DNA from: Candidatus Latescibacterota bacterium
GTDB taxonomy: Bacteria; Latescibacterota; UBA2968; UBA8231
Reading direction: 5' to 3'
NCBI GenBank assembly: GCA_021295675.1
Contig: JAGWBY010000095.1
Span: 1 to 9,874, forward strand
Length of the DNA: 9,874 bases
Positions 1 through 6,283 of the stretch are shown one piece after another. The first letter of the stretch is position 1, and each line of letters starts with the position of its first letter. Both the position numbers and the translations under genes were made by a program. Under the pieces are notes generated by a model, which was given only the letters and a program-made list of their open reading frames with translations, was not told the origin of the DNA and did not search any database.

Positions 1-1556
1 TCTACGGACGCAGGGACGAACTGGGCAACCTCCTAGCGGAAATGCGCCAGCAACGCTGGTTCTTCGGCACCATCCGCGGACGCCGCCGAATCGGAAAGAC
101 CGCCCTTATCCAGCAAGCACTCACGACGCTCGCAGAGGACGAGCCGAACGGGCCCCCGGTGCTGCTGGTCCAACTACCCGATAGCAGCCCTGAAGACCTA
201 GCGGCGGTGTTCCGAAGCGCAGTGCGGGAATCAGCACTGGAACGCCATCTCAACAGATTGAGCGCGATTAGAGATCTGCCCGAGGTGGCTGCTGCTATAG
301 GCTCGCTGTGCTCAGTGGGAACGATAGTGGTCCTCGACGAATTCCAGCTCTGCCACCGTGGGCCACTGCGCGGTTTCCCCTCGTTGCTTCAGGCCCAAGT
401 TGACCGCCTTCAGGACCGGAGCATGGTGGGCGGCCTAATCGTCCTCGGCTCCGTCCAAGCCGAGATGGAAGCACTGCTCAACGACCGACAGGCACCTCTT
501 TTTGGACGCACGACGTTCGACCTCCGGCTCGATCCATGGGATCTCCAAACGATCTTTGAAGTGTGCCACGATCATGGCGCAAGCGACCCGACGCGCTGCT
601 TGACCTTATGGACCCTCTTTGGCGGCGTACCCAAGTACTGGCGGCATTTTGCAGAAACAGACGGCCTAAACACCATTCCGACATGGGAATCGTGGGCACA
701 AGAAGTGTGCGAGAGGCTCTTCCTGCGCTCGGATTCACCCTTGCGCGAGGAGGGCGAAAGCCTACTCGGACGTGAGTTGCGCCGCAACTACGTCGCCATC
801 CTTCGCACTCTAGCGGAGCGGGGGCCTTGCACACACGCGGATTTGCAGGAAGCCTTACCAGAGCGTTCCCTGGGCCCCTACTTGAAAACTCTGACGCAAG
901 ACCTGCGGCTCATCGAAAAGCAGCATCCCATGTTCGCAGAGGAGCGACACCGTCGTGCACGCTACGTCGTTTCCGACCCATTCCTCTGTGCATGGCTCAA
1001 CGTGATTCAACCCGCCTGCCAAGCCGTGCGAATTGCGCCTGTGTCCCAAGTAGCCAAGCGCATTTCCGCACGGCTCAGTACGCTTGAGGGGCATGCCTTT
1101 GAGCGGATGGTACGGGACGCGAGCGAGGCAGAGTCTCGCACCGACGATGCGGATTTTCCGCTGACGGACCGCGTTCGAGGCTACTGGAACAGACCGCAGC
1201 AAGCCCGGATGTCGGTGGAGATCGATTTCATCGCTTGGAATGAGGAAAATCAACGCATACGCTTCGGATCCTGCAAGCGGAATCCCGCCAAACACGACTC
1301 GAAGTCACTTCGCGCATTCCACGAACATGTGGATCGCTTCCTATCCACTGTCGGTAGCCGCTTCCACAAGTGGCATCGGGAGCTCGCGCTTTTTTCCCCT
1401 CAGTTCTCCGAAGAACAACGCGCACGCCTCAAAGCCGACAACTACATCTGCCGTGACCTCGTTGACTTCCAGCGCATGTTTGGCGACAAAGAACGCAAAG
1501 AACGCGGGGCAAAAGGCTCACTGGGTGTATCGCCCAAGGTTACTGGAGAAGAGTGA
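1..1556 (+). CDS. Archaeal-type P-loop ATPase with DUF234-like nuclease-type C-terminus (5' partial)
   Basis: The reading frame is open to the left window edge. Before the Met at 42 it reads YGRRDELGNLLAE, the 'FxGRexEL' lead-in of the ATPase_2 (MNS/STAND-like) family, so the true start lies outside the window and Met-42 is internal. Walker A GRRRIGKT is at 78-101 and Walker B VVLDEFQ has its Asp-Glu at 336-341. The family hallmark FGGVPKYW lies near 612-640, followed by a winged-helix-like stretch and then a DUF234-like C-terminal region. There, E-I-D (1218-1226) and C-K (1272-1277) resemble a PD-(D/E)XK core, but the residue two before the Lys is Ser rather than the Glu I expect. Family members are ATPases of unknown role, often in accessory DNA. 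The stop overlaps the next gene's start, implying co-translation. The ATPase assignment is firm; nuclease activity is inferred and doubtful. Confidence 0.88.
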   Translation, partial: YGRRDELGNLLAEMRQQRWFFGTIRGRRRIGKTALIQQALTTLAEDEPNGPPVLLVQLPDSSPEDLAAVFRSAVRESALERHLNRLSAIRDLPEVAAAIGSLCSVGTIVVLDEFQLCHRGPLRGFPSLLQAQVDRLQDRSMVGGLIVLGSVQAEMEALLNDRQAPLFGRTTFDLRLDPWDLQTIFEVCHDHGASDPTRCLTLWTLFGGVPKYWRHFAETDGLNTIPTWESWAQEVCERLFLRSDSPLREEGESLLGRELRRNYVAILRTLAERGPCTHADLQEALPERSLGPYLKTLTQDLRLIEKQHPMFAEERHRRARYVVSDPFLCAWLNVIQPACQAVRIAPVSQVAKRISARLSTLEGHAFERMVRDASEAESRTDDADFPLTDRVRGYWNRPQQARMSVEIDFIAWNEENQRIRFGSCKRNPAKHDSKSLRAFHEHVDRFLSTVGSRFHKWHRELALFSPQFSEEQRARLKADNYICRDLVDFQRMFGDKERKERGAKGSLGVSPKVTGEE

Positions 1557-1558
1557 TG
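1545..1558 (+). promoter_or_regulatory. Shine-Dalgarno and 1-base stop/start overlap (TGATG)
   Basis: GGAG at 1545-1548 sits seven bases before the ATG at 1556. That ATG shares its A with the TGA stop of the ATPase gene (1554-1556). This supports ATG-1556 over the GTG at 1553 as the start, and suggests translational coupling of the two proteins. Confidence 0.7.
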
Positions 1559-2311
1559 GCCGACGTGACAGCTTCTCCCCTCTTGCTCATAGAAAACGGC
1601 AACTGGGGGGCAACAAGCTTCCGCACGGTACATGCGGTTCTGAAATCAGCATTTGACGTCTTGTTGGATGCGTTCGGAAAACTTCCCGACGCCCCCATCC
1701 ACGTAGCTAGGTGGGGCCAAGACCCTCGCGTATTCTACGACTATCGGCCATACGAGATCAGGATCAGCGCACGCGACACGTACTGGTGTCAGTACGTGTA
1801 CCAGTTCTCTCACGAACTATGTCACGTGATGACCAACTTTGATCGCCATAGGGAACACAAACACAAGTGGTTCGAGGAGAGCCTCTGCGAGCTAGCATCC
1901 CTCTTCGTTCTGCATCGACTCGCAACGGCCTGGAAAGAACATCCCCCGGCCGAGATTATTGACGCGGTCGAATTTGCACCACATTTCAGGGCCTACGCCG
2001 ACGATGTTGGAAACGATGTCGGGAATGTTCAAGCAGACCGTCCCGACCTTCCCCACTGGCTGACCAAGCATATCAACGCCTTGGAAGCGAATCCGTTCAA
2101 CCGAGAACTCAACCGCACCTTGGCGGTTGCCCTACTGGATCGATTTCTGGAAGATCCCTCTCTATGGCGCGATTGCGGCTGGCTGGAACTCTGGGACCCA
2201 AGCGCTAATGTGACGTTCGGGGACTATCTCGATTCCTGGGACGCGCTCCTGCACGAGAAGGATTTTGAAGCGCGAGCACCTGACCTTATCGGGGACTACC
2301 TTGGCTACTGA
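1556..2311 (+). CDS. HExxH zinc-metallopeptidase-like protein
   Basis: A 251-residue protein counted from ATG-1556. HELCH at residues 86-90 (DNA 1811-1825) is a zincin motif. It is followed by WFEESLCELAS (residues 105-115), whose Glu residues at 107, 108 and 112 are candidates for the third zinc ligand in a gluzincin-like arrangement. No signal peptide or membrane segment is evident, so it is probably cytoplasmic. The C-terminal half, ending in Trp/Asp-rich helical sequence, matches nothing I can name. I recognise the HExxH...WFEE...E layout as a widespread uncharacterised family, but cannot give a substrate. It overlaps the ATPase gene by one base and converges with the ART-HEAT gene, leaving nine bases between stops. 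Base composition is lower than in the right half of the window. Metal binding is likely; proteolysis is inferred. Confidence 0.8.
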   Translation: MADVTASPLLLIENGNWGATSFRTVHAVLKSAFDVLLDAFGKLPDAPIHVARWGQDPRVFYDYRPYEIRISARDTYWCQYVYQFSHELCHVMTNFDRHREHKHKWFEESLCELASLFVLHRLATAWKEHPPAEIIDAVEFAPHFRAYADDVGNDVGNVQADRPDLPHWLTKHINALEANPFNRELNRTLAVALLDRFLEDPSLWRDCGWLELWDPSANVTFGDYLDSWDALLHEKDFEARAPDLIGDYLGY

Positions 2312-2320
2312 GTATTCACC

Positions 2321-3373
2321 TCACCAAGCCAACGGCTCAAACCCCATGTGCTGCGTCAGCTTGCGCGCCGCTTGCGCCACCTGCGGGTGCGGGTCGTAGA
2401 GCGCGGCCTCAAAGCTGTCGCGATGCGTGCGCGGGTCGAGGCGGTCGAGAAATTTGGCCGCGCTCAGCCGCACGTGCGGTACTGGGTCGGTCAGGCCGCG
2501 CCAAAACCACTTTGGGGCCTCCTCCCCACTGCGCAGAACCAGCACCTCAATAGCCGCGCCGCGCACCGCCTTGTGCTCGCTTTCCGCGTACGGAACCAAC
2601 ACCTCCGGCTGAACGTCCTCGCAATGCCGCATCACCTTGAGGATGTCGACCGCGCTTTGCGGCTGGCTCTCGCCGAGCAGCAATACGCACCACTCGAACA
2701 GGTCTGGGTCGTCTAGGTCGGCCAAGAACTGGAGGCCGCGCACCTGCCGCTGCGGCTTGTCCGACTCCAAACAAGCGATAGCCTCTTCCTCGCGATTATC
2801 AACGGGCGCTGCAATTTCGAACGCGACCTGCTGCGCCTTGGCCTCTCGTGCCACCTTGGGCCAGACCCGCAAGTGCTCGAAGTCGATTTCCACCCCGGCA
2901 AAGTGGTCGGGGATCCACTGCGCGGCGCGGGCGAGCAACTCCTTCTCGCCGATCCGCGCAGTAGGCCGGGTCGCCAGCCGGTTGTCAATCCAGCGGGTCA
3001 GGCGCAAGACGCCCTCGTGGCGGGCGCTGACGCCCTTGTGCGCCTTGACGCCCAAGACGGCGTTGACCCAACGGGCGATCTCCTCGGCAGTCTCCGGAAG
3101 GCCCAGCCCGTAGTGGCTGCGCAGCGAAGACGCGGGAATGGCTCCGTTGATCGAGATGACCCCGCCGCTTTCGCGCACCTGCCGACTGCCGTAGCGCTGG
3201 CGCAGAGTTTTCAAGTCGAGATCTACGGTCAGCACAACGGGGCGATCTCGCGTGTGCCGCGATTTGGAGTGTGCCCGCTGCTTGGCGTAACTCTTGCCCC
3301 GCGAAAACCACACCCGGCCATCGCGGGCGATCTGACGCGCAGCGCGGCGCGTCGTGCCGTGATAGACGATCAT
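2321..3373 (-). CDS. ADP-ribosyltransferase-like domain fused to HEAT repeats
   Basis: A 350-residue protein. The N-terminus has YHGTT (residues 4-8), then RVWFSRGKSYAKQRA, then a GGVISINGAIPASSL segment. This order resembles PARP/KptA-type ADP-ribosyltransferase folds (His-Gly-Thr, a Tyr-containing turn, then a late strand before 'IP'). The middle, residues 95-190, is of unknown type. From about residue 195 to the end are helical repeats of HEAT type, clearest at HKAVRGAAIEVL, DPVPHVRLSAAKFL and DPHPQVAQAARKL. The start is well set: AGGAGG lies six bases upstream of the ATG. It is 52 bases downstream of the helical gene on the same strand and may have its own expression. The likely architecture is a NAD-using or degenerate ART head with a protein-binding HEAT tail. 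The HEAT call is strong; the ART call is moderate because a catalytic Glu could not be fixed by eye. Confidence 0.75.
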   Translation of the reverse strand: MIVYHGTTRRAARQIARDGRVWFSRGKSYAKQRAHSKSRHTRDRPVVLTVDLDLKTLRQRYGSRQVRESGGVISINGAIPASSLRSHYGLGLPETAEEIARWVNAVLGVKAHKGVSARHEGVLRLTRWIDNRLATRPTARIGEKELLARAAQWIPDHFAGVEIDFEHLRVWPKVAREAKAQQVAFEIAAPVDNREEEAIACLESDKPQRQVRGLQFLADLDDPDLFEWCVLLLGESQPQSAVDILKVMRHCEDVQPEVLVPYAESEHKAVRGAAIEVLVLRSGEEAPKWFWRGLTDPVPHVRLSAAKFLDRLDPRTHRDSFEAALYDPHPQVAQAARKLTQHMGFEPLAW

Positions 3374-3379
3374 GATGGA

Positions 3380-3385
3380 CCTCCT
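3380..3385 (-). promoter_or_regulatory. Strong Shine-Dalgarno AGGAGG for the ART-HEAT gene
   Basis: Read on the minus strand, AGGAGG is followed by six bases and the ATG at 3373. It is the strongest ribosome-binding site in the window; the starts of obg, the amidohydrolase and the helical gene show none. It fixes the start and suggests independent, efficient translation. Confidence 0.85.
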
Positions 3386-3394
3386 GACTAGTCA
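3385..3394. repeat. Perfect 10-base palindrome TGACTAGTCA abutting the SD
   Basis: TGACTAGTCA equals its own reverse complement and shares one base with the AGGAGG of the ART-HEAT gene. It could be a small operator or simply chance; with no loop it would make a poor RNA hairpin. There is no second copy nearby to support an operator. Confidence 0.3.
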
Positions 3395-3425
3395 AAACGC
3401 CTGTGGTCAGAATGGCTTTCTCACT

Positions 3426-4307
3426 TCACAATGTCAAGTTTTTCTTCGGTTCCCGCGTGCAACGAACTAAGTAGCGCAACTCGGCGAGCGGATCGGTTGG
3501 ATAGTTCCTTTGGTAATCTCTCACCCGCTCCAGCCATTCAGCCTCCCAATCGCCGCCCTGATAGCGGTGCAACGTCGCCAAGGCACCTACGGCTGCGGCT
3601 TGGACGGCCCCAGGCCTACTGTACTCGCGGCGGATGCCGCCCGTAGCCGGATTCCAAGCCGCCTCTACGTGTTGGCGCAGGTAGCGCCCCACCAAGGCGC
3701 GGAGGTGCGTCTCCCCACGGCGACCGGCTTCATCCAACATCGCAGTCAGCGCGGCGAGAGCCGCCTCGCTAGACACGCAGGTCCCCCAGTACTCGTCAAA
3801 GTGGAAGAAGTCGCCGCGGACGGCAAAGAGCACCCCACCCAAGTCCGGGTGGTAGTGGTAGTTCAAGATGGCAGCCACGGCGCGAGCGGCTGCTATTTGC
3901 AGTTCGCGGTCGGCGCGGACGTGCAAAAGGTGCGTACACACGCTCAGCACCTGCGCCCAGTCGTCGAGACAGCGAGCCCCCTTGGGCATAGGTTGCCCCT
4001 CTGGCGACTCGCCGACGTAATCCGCCGCGTCGCAACGCGCCAAGCTTTGCAGCACGAGCATCCGCGCCCGTTCCCAATATCCACAGGCCGCCAGCCCCTC
4101 GGCCAACGCGAGGGAGCCACCGACCACAGTTCCGTCGCGTTCACTGCCCTCGGCTACCTCCTCGGCTAGCCTCCGGTAGCGCGGCTGATCCCATAAATGC
4201 GACAGCGACCACAACAATTGGCCGTCCCGGAGCGCACTGGTACCCGCATCGTCCGCCAACAGCGCCTCGACGGACTTGGCGGCCGCCTCGGTGATCCGCT
4301 CAGTCAT
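3426..4307 (-). CDS. All-helical protein of unknown function
   Basis: A 293-residue protein that I do not recognise. It is rich in Ala, Leu, Arg and Trp, arranged as successive amphipathic helices. Two glycine/aromatic-rich turns stand out: YHYHPDLGGVLFAVRGDFFH then FDEYWGTC (about residues 150-177), and WNPATGGIRREYSRPGAVQAA (about 218-238). Helix pairs joined by aromatic turns resemble an (alpha/alpha) toroid or six-hairpin glycosidase-like fold, but no catalytic signature is identifiable, so this is only a structural guess. No signal peptide or membrane helix is seen. Its ATG lies two bases after the TAG of the SDR gene with no clear SD, which suggests termination-reinitiation coupling and a shared operon with thrB and the SDR. 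It may work with the SDR, for example on the same sugar-like or small-molecule substrate; this is inference from position only. Confidence 0.78.
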   Translation of the reverse strand: MTERITEAAAKSVEALLADDAGTSALRDGQLLWSLSHLWDQPRYRRLAEEVAEGSERDGTVVGGSLALAEGLAACGYWERARMLVLQSLARCDAADYVGESPEGQPMPKGARCLDDWAQVLSVCTHLLHVRADRELQIAAARAVAAILNYHYHPDLGGVLFAVRGDFFHFDEYWGTCVSSEAALAALTAMLDEAGRRGETHLRALVGRYLRQHVEAAWNPATGGIRREYSRPGAVQAAAVGALATLHRYQGGDWEAEWLERVRDYQRNYPTDPLAELRYLVRCTREPKKNLTL

Positions 4308-4309
4308 TG

Positions 4310-5311
4310 CTAGAACTGCCCGCTACGGGATTCGTATTTGGTCGGCTTACCCAAGCTCAGACCATCGGCCATGACCCACTCGGCCACCGTGCGCAGCATC
4401 TGCTCTGGGTCAACGCGCGGGGGGCCAAATTCCGCGCACAAGCGCCGACTATCTCCCAAGAGGGCGTCCGGAGCCTCCGCGCCCGTAAAGCGAGGCGTTT
4501 TGCCCATGATCTTCCCTAGCTGTTCAGCCAACTCGCGCACGGATAAGGTATCCGGGCCGGTCAGATTGATGACGTCGGCTGGACTATCGCACAAGGGGAA
4601 GAAGCGGCACAAATAGGCGTTGGCATCGCCCTGCCAAATTTGGTTGACGTACCCCATAGTCAGATCAATCGGCTCTTGCTGCCACACCTTATCGGCCAAG
4701 TCGCGGATAATGCCGTAGCGCGGCTCAGTGGCGTAAAACAGCCGCACAATCAGCAAGGGTGTCCCCCGCACCCGCGACGCGTACTGGGCGACCCGCTCGC
4801 CGCCCAAGCGCGATTGAGCGTATTCTCCCACCGGCCCCAAATCCCCGTCTTCGGCCGCCCCCACTCCCGGGGCCTTGGCATACGCATACACGTTGCCCGA
4901 ACTCACATAGACGATTCGCGACTGGGCGTAGCGCGCCATCACCGCGCTGGGCAATGCGGTGTTCATCGCCCAAGTCGCGTCTTCATTGCCCGTGGCTCCA
5001 AACTTAAACCCAGCAAGCAAGAGGACGTTGGGCGCATCGGGCAACTCCTTCAGCGCCTCGTCGGCGAGCAAGTCGCAGGCGATGGTTTGCACGCCGACAC
5101 TTTCCAAGTAGCGCCGCTTTTCCGCATCCGCAAAGCGCGCGACCCCCATCACCTGCTGCGCTCCAGCCCGCACTAATAGTTCGGCCAAAGTCGGCCCCAT
5201 CTTGCCGCTGACCCCCAGCAGCAGGATCGGCCCGTCCAACTGGCGCACGGCCTCCACGACTTCGGGCGTCGGGGTCGTCATGTCGTCTATGAGCGCGGCT
5301 TCGCTGACCAT
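4310..5311 (-). CDS. Extended-SDR NAD(P)-binding protein, epimerase/dehydratase type
   Basis: A 333-residue protein. After a short N-terminal helix, LLLGVSGKMGPTLAELL (residues 31-46) is the GxxGxxG Rossmann motif. VYVSSGNVYAY (134-144) supplies the Ser region, and GEYAQSR (162-168) is the active-site Tyr region. The Tyr+4 residue is Arg168 instead of the usual SDR Lys. The tail GKPTKYESRSGQF, together with GYVNQIWQGDAN in the middle, looks like an uncharacterised NAD-dependent epimerase/dehydratase subfamily I associate with uncultured bacteria. In that subfamily the Lys is, as far as I recall, generally absent. ATG-5311 is preferred because GAGAGG precedes it by five bases; a GTG at 5332 is possible but would overlap thrB more. 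The start lies just after the thrB stop (TAA 5314-5316). The substrate is unknown. Confidence 0.87.
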   Translation of the reverse strand: MVSEAALIDDMTTPTPEVVEAVRQLDGPILLLGVSGKMGPTLAELLVRAGAQQVMGVARFADAEKRRYLESVGVQTIACDLLADEALKELPDAPNVLLLAGFKFGATGNEDATWAMNTALPSAVMARYAQSRIVYVSSGNVYAYAKAPGVGAAEDGDLGPVGEYAQSRLGGERVAQYASRVRGTPLLIVRLFYATEPRYGIIRDLADKVWQQEPIDLTMGYVNQIWQGDANAYLCRFFPLCDSPADVINLTGPDTLSVRELAEQLGKIMGKTPRFTGAEAPDALLGDSRRLCAEFGPPRVDPEQMLRTVAEWVMADGLSLGKPTKYESRSGQF

Positions 5312-5316
5312 ATTTA

Positions 5317-5322
5317 CCTCTC
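5317..5322 (-). promoter_or_regulatory. Shine-Dalgarno GAGAGG deciding the SDR start
   Basis: GAGAGG, within the last two sense codons of thrB, lies five bases upstream of the ATG at 5311. It supports that start over GTG-5332 and ties SDR translation to the end of thrB. Confidence 0.65.
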
Positions 5323-5837
5323 TTTTACGCACTGCACGCCCTCGGCGGCGAGGCCGAGGACCAAAGTTCGCGCAGCAATTCCCTCTTTAGCCCATGCTTG
5401 CTGCATAGCATCAGCCACCTCTGCGCTCCGACCGGTCACAAGCGCCAACGCGGTCGGCCCAGCCCCACTCAAGGCCGCACCCAACGCCCCCGCCTCTGTA
5501 GCCGCGACCAACACCGCTTCCATCCCCGGAACCAGGGCCGTTCGATAGGGCTGATGCAACCGATCCTGCATCCCAGTCCGCAGCAGGCTGTAGTCGCCCT
5601 GTTGCAGCGCGGCCACCAACAAACCGACGCGCCCGGCATTAAATACCGCATCCTGCCGCTCAATCCGCTCCGGCAGCACGCTCCGCGACTTGGGCGTGGG
5701 CAGGGGAAAATCCGGTATGGCCACGACCGCGGCCAAATCCCTCGGCGGCTCAATCCGCGCCCACGCAACCTCCTCGCCGTCCAAGGCCGCGATGACGATC
5801 CCTCCCAACGCGCAGGGCGCAACATTGTCCGGGTGCC

Positions 5838-5844
5838 CCTCCAC
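5838..5844 (-). other. Probable deletion junction in thrB (GTGGAGG)
   Basis: On the minus strand GTGGAGG reads as part of V-W-R in the N-terminal frame and as V-E-G in the C-terminal frame. Both readings fit ThrB at their own side of the missing helix. A deletion between two GTGGAGG-like copies that left one copy would explain both the frame change and the lost residues. The size must be 1 modulo 3; about 19 bases matches the family spacing. Confidence 0.55.
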
Positions 5845-6248
5845 ACCTCCTCCCGGTCCAGCCCGAGACCGCACAGCTCGGCTCCGGCGGTCAATCCAGC
5901 GACTAGAGCCGCCGAGCTACTGCCTAGCCCACTGGCCAGCGGAATCTGGCTGTCAATGGCTAGACTCAGCCGCCCGGGCGTCTTGCCAGCCCGCGCATAG
6001 GCGCGCACCACCCCCTGATAAACAGCGTTGCGCTCGTCCAAAGGCACGCTCCCACTCCCCTCGCCCATGGCCACAATCTCCAAGCCCTCGCCCTCGCTTT
6101 CTGCCACCGCCAAATCCATGTACAATTCCAGCGCCAATCCCAAGCAGTCAAAACCCGCTCCTAAATTCGCCGACGTGGCCGATGCACGCACTCGCACCTG
6201 TTTCACTCGCGGCGCATCCGTCTTGTCCATGGAGGCTCTCTTATCCAT

Positions 6249-6283
6249 CTTTACTTAAACCTTAATCCCAACCCAATAAAACT
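6249..6283. promoter_or_regulatory. Short AT-rich divergent intergenic region
   Basis: Only 35 bases separate the divergent thrB and amidohydrolase starts. It has 11 C and no G on the plus strand, far more AT-rich than its flanks. It must hold or adjoin start signals for both directions, yet no SD precedes the amidohydrolase ATG and only a weak one is possible for thrB. If the thrB start is the Met at 6230 the gap grows to 53 bases. No convincing -35/-10 pair was found. Confidence 0.45.

Larger units (their letters stand above)
5314..6248 (-). pseudogene. thrB: Homoserine kinase with broken reading frame
   Basis: A GHMP kinase for homoserine phosphorylation in threonine synthesis. Frame one, from the ATG at 6248 (a second Met at 6230 is also possible), carries SATSANLGAGFDCLGLAL near residue 23 and the ATP loop PLASGLGSSSAALVAG (103-118). 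It ends its homology at LDREEVWR and then runs out of frame to a stop at 5469. The rest is in another frame: VEGHPDNVAPCALGG from 5844, the GHMP C-terminal motif ALSGAGPTALAL, and a TAA stop at 5314-5316. Together the halves make a normal-length ThrB of about 310 residues. Between DREE and EGHPDN only about two residues remain, where the family has about eight, so a short deletion fits better than programmed frameshifting. It could be a true pseudogene or a sequence/assembly error. It is first in the thrB-SDR-helical protein series; the SDR start lies three bases past the stop. Confidence 0.9.

Noticed and set aside
42..44. ATG at 42 as the start of the ATPase
   Set aside because: The frame continues upstream with YGRRDELGNLLAE, which is part of the conserved N-terminus, so the gene begins outside the window.
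855..1295. Minus-strand 146-codon reading frame inside the ATPase
   Set aside because: It lies opposite the recognisable ATPase C-terminal domains, with no SD or homology visible.
3510..4169. Long plus-strand reading frame opposite the helical protein
   Set aside because: It is antisense to a gene with clear operon context, and its product is low-complexity with no domain signs; typical GC-rich shadow.
5330..5332. GTG at 5332 as the SDR start
   Set aside because: ATG-5311 has GAGAGG five bases upstream and follows the thrB stop; the longer form adds an unconserved-looking MRKREVN.
5836..5858. Programmed ribosomal frameshift in thrB
   Set aside because: There is no slippery heptamer or clear downstream structure, ThrB is not known to use frameshifting, and residues are missing at the junction.
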